The notes under the pieces were generated by a model. The model searched no databases. It saw only the letters and a list, made by a program, of their open reading frames with translations, and was not told the DNA's origin. Of a DNA stretch of 25,821 nucleotides, positions 7,573-15,145 are shown in pieces. Source of the stretch: an uncultured Veillonella sp. (lineage in GTDB: Bacteria; Bacillota; Negativicutes; Veillonellales; Veillonellaceae); the NCBI GenBank assembly GCA_900550455.1, contig URSE01000007.1:1-25821 (forward strand), read 5' to 3'. Every line of letters begins with the position of its first letter. Within the stretch, counting starts at the first letter, position 1. The position numbers were made by a program, and so were the translations under genes.

Positions 7573-8358
7573 TTATAGACCTTCCTTTCTAATGTTCTCC
7601 AATTGATCAATTTCAGCATGTATCATTCTATATTTATGCGTTTCTCCCAAGGCCGGGCCCATACCATCCAAAGCGCACCGACGTATGTGAATGAGGTGGT
7701 CTAAGTAGTCTATCCAAGATTCCCTATCTGACTCCAAAACCATACCACCTAATTCCCAAAGGAGAGACTTAGGATCTAAAGTCTCATATAGGTTAGCCCC
7801 CAAAGCACTATCCAGGACCTCAATCCCTTCTAGTGAAGGGTGACTAACGATTTTATGTTCCCTCACATAATCCTCCAAACGGTCCTTACGGAGGGCTAGA
7901 AAGGCCTGGTAATATTTCCCCATATCCTTTACGAAGGTATCTCGCACAATCACATACCCCTTGTCCACCATGTAGGACCGGAGTTGTCCTTGCCCGTTTT
8001 GGGGTTGCAAGACGTAAAATTCCAAGTCTTCCGGGCCTCCTTCCACTATATCCTTCATGAGGAAGCCACCCATGCCGCAGATAACAGCACCCGTTAATTC
8101 TCCGGGTCTTGTCATCGTAAGGCCGTCACCCAAGCGACATTCAATAGAAGTAGACAAATTCCTAGACCGCACATAACGCTCAGCTGTCGCCAGTGGTCCC
8201 TGATTAACATCCCCAGCTATAACATGTTGGGCTCGACCCCGGACTAACAGCTCCACGGCCAAATAGCCGTGATCTGTGCCTACATCAGCTATAGCCTTTG
8301 CCTGTGGAATTAGGGTAAAGATTTTTTCTAGACGACCTGTCATCTTATTTGCGTTCAT
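7573..8358 (-). CDS. trmK: tRNA (adenine-22 N1)-methyltransferase TrmK
   Basis: This SAM-dependent enzyme methylates A22 in the D-arm of tRNA. The 261-residue protein shows the TrmK N-terminal Rossmann motifs: ADVGTDHGYLAVEL (about 24-37), the acidic AGD at 48-50, GDGL at 78-80, ICGMGGFLM (about 93-101) and the family LQPQN at 117-121. A helical C-terminal region completes the usual two-domain layout. The ATG has GGGAGGG 5 nt upstream. It lies 66 nt past the tRNA terminator. The only promoter-like sequence before it is a TATAAT at 8416-8411 with no good -35, so it may depend partly on read-through. It is probably cotranscribed with the nif3-family gene downstream. Confidence 0.93.
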   Translation of the reverse strand: MNANKMTGRLEKIFTLIPQAKAIADVGTDHGYLAVELLVRGRAQHVIAGDVNQGPLATAERYVRSRNLSTSIECRLGDGLTMTRPGELTGAVICGMGGFLMKDIVEGGPEDLEFYVLQPQNGQGQLRSYMVDKGYVIVRDTFVKDMGKYYQAFLALRKDRLEDYVREHKIVSHPSLEGIEVLDSALGANLYETLDPKSLLWELGGMVLESDRESWIDYLDHLIHIRRCALDGMGPALGETHKYRMIHAEIDQLENIRKEGL

Positions 8359-8423
8359 CCTATCCCTCCCCTCTCTTAAGTACTATGAGCAAAAATTCGC
8401 TTTTCCCCTAATTATATTAAAAC

Positions 8424-8452
8424 AAAAAAAGAGAACAGCCTGAGCCATTCTC
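8424..8452 (-). terminator. Intrinsic terminator of the tRNA gene
   Basis: GAGAATGGC pairs with GGCTGTTCTC minus its first G across a TCAG loop (8431-8452). This gives 9 bp including two G-U pairs valid only in the minus-strand RNA. Seven U residues follow (8430-8424). Confidence 0.9.
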
Positions 8453-8458
8453 CTTATA

Positions 8459-8533
8459 TGGTGCGCCCACCTGGGTTCGAACCAGGGACCAATCGGTTAT
8501 GAGCCGATGGCTCTACCACTGAGCTATAGGCGC
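8459..8533 (-). tRNA. tRNA with CAT anticodon (Met or lysidine-type Ile2)
   Basis: The minus strand folds as a full cloverleaf. The acceptor GCGCCTA pairs with TGGGCGC, the D-stem is GCTC/GAGC, and the anticodon stem ATCGG/CCGAT encloses loop CTCATAA with anticodon CAT. The T-stem CCCTG/CAGGG encloses GTTCGAA. The discriminator is A and CCA is encoded (8461-8459). The paired first acceptor base argues against initiator tRNA. Elongator Met and Ile2 (CAT modified to lysidine) cannot be told apart with certainty by eye. Confidence 0.95.
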
Positions 8534-8544
8534 AAGTACACCCT

Positions 8545-8574
8545 ATTATACAATGTGCCTAAGACTCCACGCAA
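8545..8574 (-). promoter_or_regulatory. Promoter of the tRNA gene
   Basis: The minus strand has a consensus -10 TATAAT (8550-8545) and a -35 TTGCGT (8574-8569) separated by 18 nt. The predicted start, near 8538, lies just before the mature tRNA end at 8533. Confidence 0.7.
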
Positions 8575-8628
8575 GGTAGAGTCTCAAGTCTTACTAGGAT
8601 GTTGTTATAAAACTTCCTAAATTAGAGG

Positions 8629-8663
8629 AAAAGCCGGTTCTAGGGTTAAGCCTAGCTACCGGC
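8629..8663 (-). terminator. Terminator after rpoD
   Basis: GCCGGT (8663-8658) pairs with ACCGGC (8638-8633). An inner TAGG/CCTA stem lies between them, and TTTT follows on the minus strand. It sits 8 nt after the rpoD stop codon. The U-run is short, so termination may be partial. Confidence 0.7.
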
Positions 8664-8671
8664 CCTACTTC

Positions 8672-9841
8672 TTATAAGAAGTCTTTAATTTTATCTCGTT
8701 TTCCACGGTTCCGTAATTTAGTAAGGGCCTTACCCTCAATTTGGCGAATCCGTTCACGGGTTACACTAAAGTGTTGTCCCACTTCTTCTAAGGTACGTGG
8801 CTTGCCATCCTTAAGGCCAAAGCGCAAAATTAACACCTGTTGTTCCCGTTCAGTCAAGCAGGAAAATACATCTTCAATTTGTTCCCGCAAGAGAATGTAA
8901 GATGCAGCATCATCTGGAGCAATAGCATCTTGGTCTTCGATAAAGTCACCCAAATGAGAATCTTCTTCTTCGCCAATTGGCGTTTCCAAGGATACTGGTT
9001 CTTGAGCAATCTTTTGAATTTCCCGAACCCGTTCTGGCGTAATTCCCATACCTTCTGCAATTTCTTCCGGCGTTGGTTCCCGCCCATTATCTTGCAGAAG
9101 TTGTCGAGAAATACGAATCAATTTATTAATGGTTTCTACCATATGAACAGGAATTCGAATAGTCCGAGCTTGGTCAGCAATTGCCCGTGTAATGGCTTGG
9201 CGAATCCACCAAGTCGCATACGTGGAGAACTTATAGCCCTTGGTATAGTCAAATTTATCAACAGCCTTGATAAGGCCCAAGTTACCTTCCTGAATCAAGT
9301 CCAAGAAGAGCATCCCCCGACCTACATAGCGCTTAGCGATGGATACGACCAAACGCAAATTGGCATCGACCAACTTTTTCTTAGCCTTTTTACCCGTAGA
9401 AATTTCCTTATAGGAAGCATCTTCCTTTTCCCCTGCTTCAATTTGCTTGGCTAAGATGATTTCTTCTTCACCGGACAAGAGTGGAACGCGACCAATTTCC
9501 TTAAGATACATACGGACAGGATCATCAATATTGACCCCTTCATTAACACTCAAGTCAATTTTAATCTTCTTTTCTGGATGCTGTTCTTCTTCATCATCCT
9601 TTTCTTCTTCGATATCATCATGAACAGACTCATGCTCATCCGGTTCTTCTGTGACTACATCTATGCTAAGTTTATTAAATGTTTCATAGATATCATCCAA
9701 CCGTTCCACTGTGATTTCTTCTTGATCAGAAAGAGCATCTGCAATTTCTTTTTGTGTTAAAGACCCTTCCTTACGCCCCTTTTCAAGAAGTTGTTCAATG
9801 ATCTCTTCCACTTGACTTTTCTTTGCTGCTTTTTTTGCCAC
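8672..9841 (-). CDS. rpoD: Primary sigma factor RpoD (sigma-70 family)
   Basis: This is the housekeeping sigma factor that directs RNA polymerase to standard promoters. I take the GTG at 9841 as start (389 residues, beginning VAKKAAKKSQ) because AAGGAA lies 7 nt upstream. The frame can be read 11 codons further to a GTG at 9874, but that GTG sits inside an SD-like run. Regions in order: 1.1 (about 8-60), an acidic linker (67-90), 1.2 (VNIDDPVRMYLKEIGRVPLL), region 2 with NLRLVVSIAKRY, DLIQEGNLGLIKAVDKFD and YATWWIRQAITRAI, region 3, and region 4 with LTEREQQVLILRFG and VTRERIRQIEGKAL. The short linker between 1.2 and 2.1 marks the Gram-positive SigA type. It follows dnaG by 60 nt, the classic order. 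Confidence 0.96.
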   Translation of the reverse strand: MAKKAAKKSQVEEIIEQLLEKGRKEGSLTQKEIADALSDQEEITVERLDDIYETFNKLSIDVVTEEPDEHESVHDDIEEEKDDEEEQHPEKKIKIDLSVNEGVNIDDPVRMYLKEIGRVPLLSGEEEIILAKQIEAGEKEDASYKEISTGKKAKKKLVDANLRLVVSIAKRYVGRGMLFLDLIQEGNLGLIKAVDKFDYTKGYKFSTYATWWIRQAITRAIADQARTIRIPVHMVETINKLIRISRQLLQDNGREPTPEEIAEGMGITPERVREIQKIAQEPVSLETPIGEEEDSHLGDFIEDQDAIAPDDAASYILLREQIEDVFSCLTEREQQVLILRFGLKDGKPRTLEEVGQHFSVTRERIRQIEGKALTKLRNRGKRDKIKDFL

Positions 9842-9901
9842 AACACTCTTCCTTTCTTCTATAACGCATATCACCCCCTAGGGTTTAATGCCATCTACAA
9901 G

Positions 9902-11698
9902 CTAACCCGGCTTACGCATAGCCGCTTGTAAGTTTTTAATTTCCTTTTGTATTTCCTGACACTTATGTAATTCGACAAGGAAGGACCTATCTCCTGCCCG
10001 CTTTAATTGGTCCGCTTGCATGGAATGTACTTTATATTGGTCTTTTAAAGATTTCAAGCGAACAGACCCAATTAAGGCATACAAGGCTTCCTCTGAAAGG
10101 CCCGACCTATCAGCCACCATGAGACGGGCATATTCCTGCCGAGCTAGATTAGACAACTTAGCCTCTATAGCCTCACCTGTGAGGCTACTCGTCTCCTCTA
10201 AGACTGCTACAAGAGCCCTAATTAACTCCCGATGGTGGGGACTAGCAAAGTCTTCTACCAACATGAACTGAAGAGCCTCTGACAGGCAATGTGGATTATC
10301 CATCATAAGCATAAGGAGTTTATCTTCATCATCTGATGCAACCCGAGTCAGTGCCTTAGGCTCTTCCTCTTCTGTCACCAAATGTACGTCACCCTTCTTC
10401 AAAAATTCTCGAAAGTAGCCATAAATAGTAGAATTATCCAACCAAAGGGGCATGGCTAAAGACCGTAACATGGCCTCTCGTCTAGGTCCAGAATGATCCT
10501 TCGCTATATAAGGGAAGAGTTTAGACAAGATAGCTTCCTTGCCCTCTCTCGTATTGGTATCATGACCAATCAGCGCCTCATTTAAAAGGTAGTCAAAGGG
10601 TTTAACTGCCTCTGACACCAAGGAGCGAAAGGCATCCGCTCCATGATTACGCACATAATCATCAGGGTCTTTACCATCAGGCATGGCTAAAACCCGTACC
10701 TTAAAGTCCGTATTCTGCAGGAGGTCTATAGCTCGCTTAGCTGCTTTTTGGCCGGCCCCATCCATATCGTAGGCCAAAACGATTTCCTCGGCCTGCCTAG
10801 ACAAGAGCTTGCCATGGTCCACTGTATAGGCTGTCCCCAATGAGGCCACCACATTGGTGACCCCCTTGTTATGGGCAGAAATAACGTCCATATAGCCCTC
10901 CACTAAAATTGCTTGTTTAGACTGGCGGATAGACTTATAGGCGTGGTCAAAAGCAAAAAGGTTCTTCCCCTTATCAAAAATAGGCGATTCAGGGGAGTTC
11001 ATGTACTTGGCCATGGACGTATCATTGTCCAAGATTCGTCCCCCAAAACCTATAGTCCGTCCGCGCCCATCATGGATAGGAAAAATGACACGATTGCGGA
11101 AGAAATCATAGGTCTTGCCTTCAGACTGGCGAATCAAATGAAGTTCTAAAAGGGTCTTCTCTTCTACCCCATGATCCTTAAAGGCCTTATAAAGTTTATC
11201 CCAAGAATCGGGAGCAAAACCCAACTTAAAAGACTCAATCGTATCTCTTGTAAGGCCTCGTTGTAAGAGGTAATCAAGGCCAGGCTTACCCATTTCCGTC
11301 TTGACAAGACAGTTATGGAAAAAGCGTTCTGCCATTTGATTTACCTCATACAAACGTTGTCGATGAGCTTCACGAGCCTTTTGTTGAGGAGTCATAACTT
11401 CTTCTGGAAGGGGGATATTAGCCCGATGGGCTAATTTTTCCAGGGCTTCCGGGAAGGTGAGGTGTTCGTAATTCATGAGAAAGGTAATTACATTACCACT
11501 AGCGCCGCATCCAAAGCAATGGTAAAAGCCCTTGTCTGGTCGGACGCTAAAGGAGGGAGATTTCTCTCCGTGGAAGGGACAACAAGCCCAGTAATTCTGC
11601 CCTTTTTTCTTGAGGGAAATATACTCGGATATGACCGCTGCAATGTCATTGGCATCAATGATTTGTTGTTTTAGTTCATCGCCGAAATAACGAGCCAT
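9902..11698 (-). CDS. dnaG: DNA primase DnaG
   Basis: This enzyme makes the RNA primers for DNA replication at the fork. The 598 residues hold an N-terminal zinc-binding domain with ligands C40, H43, C61 and C64. The RNA polymerase core follows, with the TOPRIM motifs EGYMD (267-271) and DMDGAG (311-316). The C-terminal helical domain is for helicase binding. The ATG has AGGTGAT about 6 nt upstream. Its own extended -10 promoter lies in the gap after the rny terminator, so dnaG and rpoD form a two-gene operon. The third gene of the classic macromolecular-synthesis operon (rpsU) is not here; this is common outside proteobacteria. Confidence 0.96.
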   Translation of the reverse strand: MARYFGDELKQQIIDANDIAAVISEYISLKKKGQNYWACCPFHGEKSPSFSVRPDKGFYHCFGCGASGNVITFLMNYEHLTFPEALEKLAHRANIPLPEEVMTPQQKAREAHRQRLYEVNQMAERFFHNCLVKTEMGKPGLDYLLQRGLTRDTIESFKLGFAPDSWDKLYKAFKDHGVEEKTLLELHLIRQSEGKTYDFFRNRVIFPIHDGRGRTIGFGGRILDNDTSMAKYMNSPESPIFDKGKNLFAFDHAYKSIRQSKQAILVEGYMDVISAHNKGVTNVVASLGTAYTVDHGKLLSRQAEEIVLAYDMDGAGQKAAKRAIDLLQNTDFKVRVLAMPDGKDPDDYVRNHGADAFRSLVSEAVKPFDYLLNEALIGHDTNTREGKEAILSKLFPYIAKDHSGPRREAMLRSLAMPLWLDNSTIYGYFREFLKKGDVHLVTEEEEPKALTRVASDDEDKLLMLMMDNPHCLSEALQFMLVEDFASPHHRELIRALVAVLEETSSLTGEAIEAKLSNLARQEYARLMVADRSGLSEEALYALIGSVRLKSLKDQYKVHSMQADQLKRAGDRSFLVELHKCQEIQKEIKNLQAAMRKPG

Positions 11699-11731
11699 AA
11701 TCCATCACCTTCCTCTAATCCATAGATTTTA

Positions 11732-11759
11732 ATTATAGCAAATTTATGTCCTAACTCAA
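11732..11759 (-). promoter_or_regulatory. Promoter of dnaG-rpoD (extended -10)
   Basis: On the minus strand, -10 TATAAT (11737-11732) is preceded by TGC. A -35 TTGAGT lies at 11759-11754 with a 16-nt spacer. Transcription should start near 11725, leaving a leader of about 27 nt before the dnaG ATG. Confidence 0.8.
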
Positions 11760-11819
11760 AATATATAAGTTGACTCTATATATTTATTTAAATTCGTCAA
11801 AAATCCTCTATTTTCCTAC

Positions 11820-11851
11820 AAAAAATAAGGTTGCCAAAGGCAACCTTATTT
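11820..11851 (-). terminator. Intrinsic terminator of rny
   Basis: A perfect 13-bp stem (11823-11835 with 11839-11851, core GGTTGCC/GGCAACC) has a 3-nt loop. It is followed by six U on the minus strand (11825-11820), 9 nt past the rny stop. The A-run on the other side could let it act on the plus strand too, but no plus-strand gene needs it. Confidence 0.93.
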
Positions 11852-11859
11852 CAATAATC

Positions 11860-13404
11860 TTATTTTGCATAATCCACGGCGCGAGATTCACGGATAACCA
11901 CCACTTTGATTTGACCTGGATAATCCAATTCTTCTTGATAACGCTTAGCGATATTTCTAACCAGTAGTTTGGACTCTGCATCATCCACCGTATCTGGTTT
12001 AACCATAACGCGTACTTCTCGACCGGCTTGAATAGCAAAGCACTTTTCAACACCGTCGAAGGATTCTGCAATCTCTTCCAACTTAGTTAAACGCTTGAGG
12101 TAATTTTCCAAAGTTTCCCGACGAGCCCCTGGACGAGCCGCAGAGATAGCATCAGCAGCAGCCACTAAAACCGCTTCTACGCACTTAAACTCTTCATCAC
12201 CATGATGGGCACCGATGCAGTTTAGAACCAGTTCCCCTTCCCGGTATTTACGAGCAAAGTCAACGCCGATCTCAACATGAGAGCCTTCCATTTCATAGGT
12301 AAGAGCCTTACCGATATCATGAATGAGGCCGCCCCTCTTAGCCAACTGTACATCACAGCCTAATTCCGCAGCCATGACCCCAGCTAGGTGAGCTACTTCT
12401 ACGGAATGTTGGAGAACATTTTGGCCATAGGATGTACGGTACTTAAGGCGACCCAAAAGTTTTACGATCTCTGGATGCAAGCCGTGAACATCCACATCAA
12501 AGGTAGCTTGTTCCCCTGCTTCCTTAATGGATTGATCCACTTCCTTTTGGGCCTTAGCAACCATTTCTTCAATGCGCGCTGGATGGATACGACCATCAAC
12601 GATAAGTTTTTCCAGAGCTATACGAGCTACTTCCCGACGCATAGGGTCGAAACCAGAGAGGATAACTGCCTCTGGTGTATCATCAATAATAAGGTCAATC
12701 CCCGTCAATGTTTCTAAGGCACGAATATTACGGCCTTCACGACCGATAATACGACCTTTCATTTCATCATTTGGAAGAGCTACAACGGACACTGTCGTTT
12801 CCGCCACATGATCAGCAGCACACCGCTGAATGGCAGCCGCGATAATGTTACGAGCATTCTTATCAGCTGTATCCTTAGCTTCTTGTTCCATATCGCGAAT
12901 CATAACTGCCGTTTCATGGCGAATTTCTTGTTCTACATTGGTCAAGAGGCTAGTGCGGGCTTCATCAAAGGACATGCCGGAGATTCGTTCTAATTCACCC
13001 ATTTGTTTTTTGTAGAGGGCCTCTACTTTTTGACGATTAGTATCGATATCCGCTTCTTTTCGATGAAGACTTTCTTCTTTTCGTTCGATTGTATCTAACT
13101 TTTTATCAAGAGCCTCTTCCTTTTGAAGAATGCGGCGTTCCATGCGTTGTAATTCATTGCGTCGTTCTTTATTATCCCGCTCTGCATCTTGGCGAAGTTT
13201 ATGGATTTCTTCCTTAGCTTCTACAAGTGATTCCTTCTTTTGGGCCTCTGCTTGTCGACGACCATCTTCCACAATCCGTTGAGCCTGAACTTCAGCCTGA
13301 TTAAGCTTACCTTCTGCAATATTTTTACGGGTAAAATAGCCCACTCCTAAGCCGATAAGAACCATGACGACAGCAATAATACTGTACTCTAAAATAATAG
13401 TCAC
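11860..13404 (-). CDS. rny: Ribonuclease Y
   Basis: This membrane-anchored endoribonuclease starts mRNA decay. Its 512-514 residues are complete: an N-terminal membrane helix (about 6-23) and a long charged coiled coil (about 28-180). The KH domain has GREG at 221-224. The HD domain has H362 and D363 within LIHDIGKAL. The start is odd. The only in-frame GTG (13404) is embedded in the SD AAGGAGG, the next ATG would cut away most of the membrane helix, and the codons correctly spaced 5 and 8 nt from the SD are ATT (13398 and 13395). I give the outer boundary; the real start may be ATT. A terminator ends 10 nt before the SD, and a promoter lies further upstream. Confidence 0.95.
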   Translation of the reverse strand: MTIILEYSIIAVVMVLIGLGVGYFTRKNIAEGKLNQAEVQAQRIVEDGRRQAEAQKKESLVEAKEEIHKLRQDAERDNKERRNELQRMERRILQKEEALDKKLDTIERKEESLHRKEADIDTNRQKVEALYKKQMGELERISGMSFDEARTSLLTNVEQEIRHETAVMIRDMEQEAKDTADKNARNIIAAAIQRCAADHVAETTVSVVALPNDEMKGRIIGREGRNIRALETLTGIDLIIDDTPEAVILSGFDPMRREVARIALEKLIVDGRIHPARIEEMVAKAQKEVDQSIKEAGEQATFDVDVHGLHPEIVKLLGRLKYRTSYGQNVLQHSVEVAHLAGVMAAELGCDVQLAKRGGLIHDIGKALTYEMEGSHVEIGVDFARKYREGELVLNCIGAHHGDEEFKCVEAVLVAAADAISAARPGARRETLENYLKRLTKLEEIAESFDGVEKCFAIQAGREVRVMVKPDTVDDAESKLLVRNIAKRYQEELDYPGQIKVVVIRESRAVDYAK

Positions 13405-13414
13405 CTCCTTTGGT

Positions 13415-13439
13415 AAAAAAAAAGAGACCGAACAGTCTC
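13415..13439 (-). terminator. Terminator/attenuator in the rny leader
   Basis: GAGACT (13439-13434) pairs with GGTCTC (13429-13424) around a GTTC loop. One pair is a G-U valid only in minus-strand RNA. An unbroken run of nine U follows (13423-13415). It ends recA-recX read-through, but it also lies between the predicted rny promoter and the rny ribosome site, so it can act as an attenuator. Confidence 0.85.
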
Positions 13440-13470
13440 GGCCTCCATAAGTTTTGCCGTATTTTTATTA

Positions 13471-13517
13471 ACTAGAATTAAATTAATAAGCCTTATTAAG
13501 GCACCTTATATTCTAGT
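13471..13517. repeat. Interrupted inverted repeat around the rny promoter -10
   Basis: ACTAGAAT (13471-13478) and ATTCTAGT (13510-13517) are perfect inverted arms. They flank an inner GCCTT/AAGGC pair (13490-13502). One arm covers the -10 hexamer of the predicted rny promoter. It could be an operator or a leader stem; no family is recognised. Confidence 0.45.
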
Positions 13518-13538
13518 CTCTACCCTCTCTTATGTCAA
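13510..13538 (-). promoter_or_regulatory. Strong promoter for rny inside the recX end
   Basis: On the minus strand, the consensus -35 TTGACA (13538-13533) overlaps the recX TGA stop. It is followed after exactly 17 nt by the -10 TAGAAT (13515-13510). The predicted start near 13503 gives a leader of about 100 nt that contains the intrinsic terminator hairpin. Confidence 0.75.
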
Positions 13539-13987
13539 GAATAGAGCTCATCAATAACGGCTCGAATCGAGTTCATACCAAAGCCCCGATTTCGCAGTAT
13601 AGATATAATTTTTTCTTGCCCCACAGGAGGCTCCTGATCTAAGCCATACTTGCGCTCAACAACGCGAAAGGCCGCCTGCCTTTCGTCATAATCATCCAAG
13701 TGTTGGCCTGGCTCTAAGCCCCGTAGACGCATTTTATTTTTAATGTAGAAAAGCCCTCGCTTACATTCCCTCTTGTAAAGGTTAGCCACCTGTTCTGCCA
13801 GTCGGTCATCGTTGATATAATCATACTCTATCAATTTGGCCTCAACCTGGTCTATCAACTTGCTCGGAATCCCCTTACGGATCATCTTCTGTCTAAGTTC
13901 ATAGGAGGATAAGAAACGGGGTGCTAAAAAACGTAAGGCTTGGTCCATAGCTTTTTCATAGGTATGCTCTTGTTCCTCACTAAGCAT
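13535..13987 (-). CDS. recX: Regulatory protein RecX
   Basis: RecX binds RecA filaments and limits or modulates their activity. The 150-residue all-helical protein shows the RecX pattern of repeated three-helix units, for example YELRQKMIRKGIPSKLIDQV, then IEYDYINDDRLAEQ (the most conserved RecX segment), then the RG-type turn in KNKMRLRGLEPG. The ATG overlaps the recA stop as TAATG, so it is translationally coupled and shares recA's LexA-type control. The rny promoter begins in its last codons. Confidence 0.92.
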   Translation of the reverse strand: MLSEEQEHTYEKAMDQALRFLAPRFLSSYELRQKMIRKGIPSKLIDQVEAKLIEYDYINDDRLAEQVANLYKRECKRGLFYIKNKMRLRGLEPGQHLDDYDERQAAFRVVERKYGLDQEPPVGQEKIISILRNRGFGMNSIRAVIDELYS

Positions 13988-15021
13988 TATTCTTGTTCTT
14001 CTTCTTGACCAACTACATCAAACTCTTCTGGTTCTACCGCAAGGGTGTCGCGAATGATGCTATCAATTTCAGTAGCCACTTCTGGATGCTCAGCCAAATA
14101 AACCTTAGCTGCCTCCTTACCTTGCCCCATCCGTTCCCCTTCATAGGAGTACCAAGCACCAGATTTCTTAATGATTTCCATAGTAACCCCAATATCAATC
14201 AAAGTTCCTTCTTTGGAAATCCCTTGACCGTACATGAGGTCAAATTCAGCAGTCTTAAATGGTGGTGCTACTTTATTCTTAACGACCTTAACCTTAGTGC
14301 GAGCACCAATGTTCTCATTATTCATCTTAATGAGTTCACCCTTGCGCACATCTAAGCGCACGGAGGAGTAGAATTTCAAGGCGCGACCACCAGTTGTAGT
14401 CTCAGGATTACCAAACATAACACCAACTTTTTCACGCAATTGGTTGATGAAAATAACCACGGTTTTAGACTTGGAGATAATACCCGTTAGTTTACGCAAG
14501 GCCTTAGACATAAGACGGGCTTGTAAACCTACGTGAGCATCTCCCATTTCACCTTCGATTTCAGCCTTAGGCACTAGGGCTGCTACGGAGTCAACAACCA
14601 CAATATCAACAGCACCAGATCGTACTAGGGCTTCTGTAATTTCCAAAGCTTGTTCACCATTATCTGGTTGAGAAATTAATAGGTTATTAATATCTACACC
14701 CAAATTACGAGCATAAACAGGATCAAGGGCATGTTCTGCATCTATGAAGGCCGCAACGCCACCAGCCTTTTGTGCTTCCGCAACGGCATGAAGTGCTACA
14801 GTCGTCTTACCAGAAGATTCTGGGCCATAGATCTCAACCACCCGACCACGAGGGAATCCGCCTACACCTACAGCAATATCGATAGCGAGGGAGCCAGATG
14901 GAATAACCTCTACATTCATACGATCTGCTGCTTCACCTAAGCGCATGATAGCACCCTTACCAAAATCTTTTTCAATTTGCTTTAATGCATTGTCCAATGC
15001 TAATTGTCTACCGTCAGCCAT
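13987..15021 (-). CDS. recA: Recombinase RecA
   Basis: RecA carries out ATP-dependent strand exchange and triggers LexA self-cleavage in the SOS response. The 344 residues are full length. Walker A is GPESSGKTT (66-74). The catalytic-Glu region is FIDAEHALDP, and the Walker B strand is VDIVVVDSVAALVP. Loop L2 contains the NQLREKVGVMFGNPETTTGG segment. The C-terminus is strongly acidic, as usual. The ATG has a modest SD, AAAGG, 7 nt upstream. The leader holds a perfect palindrome and a CACCTCCTTT run that could pair with this SD. Regulation by LexA is indicated by an operator-like box over the -35. It is coupled to recX. Confidence 0.98.
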   Translation of the reverse strand: MADGRQLALDNALKQIEKDFGKGAIMRLGEAADRMNVEVIPSGSLAIDIAVGVGGFPRGRVVEIYGPESSGKTTVALHAVAEAQKAGGVAAFIDAEHALDPVYARNLGVDINNLLISQPDNGEQALEITEALVRSGAVDIVVVDSVAALVPKAEIEGEMGDAHVGLQARLMSKALRKLTGIISKSKTVVIFINQLREKVGVMFGNPETTTGGRALKFYSSVRLDVRKGELIKMNNENIGARTKVKVVKNKVAPPFKTAEFDLMYGQGISKEGTLIDIGVTMEIIKKSGAWYSYEGERMGQGKEAAKVYLAEHPEVATEIDSIIRDTLAVEPEEFDVVGQEEEQE

Positions 15022-15068
15022 GGATCTACCTTTCTATTTATAAAGCGCTATGCGCAACCATCGCAAAG

Positions 15069-15082
15069 GAGGTGTACACCTC
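15069..15082. repeat. Perfect 14-bp palindrome in the recA leader
   Basis: GAGGTGTACACCTC lies about 10-23 nt downstream of the predicted recA transcription start. In RNA it can form a 5-bp stem with a GTAC loop. As DNA it could be a binding site. The adjoining RNA segment CACCTCCTTT resembles the 3' end of 16S rRNA. Confidence 0.6.
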
Positions 15083-15098
15083 ATTAATCTATGAGACT

Positions 15099-15127
15099 AT
15101 TATACATCATATTCTTATTTTTGCGAA
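15099..15127 (-). promoter_or_regulatory. Promoter of recA
   Basis: The minus strand has a consensus -10 TATAAT (15104-15099) and a weak -35 TTCGCA (15127-15122) with a 17-nt spacer. The -35 overlaps the LexA-like box. The predicted start near 15092 leaves a leader of about 70 nt. Confidence 0.75.
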
Positions 15128-15137
15128 CATATTTTCG
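15124..15137. promoter_or_regulatory. LexA (SOS) box over the recA -35
   Basis: CGAACATATTTTCG matches the Gram-positive SOS box CGAAC-N4-GTTCG with one mismatch. It overlaps the recA -35, which is where a repressor would act. No lexA gene is in the window. Confidence 0.75.
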
Positions 15138-15145
15138 AATTAATT

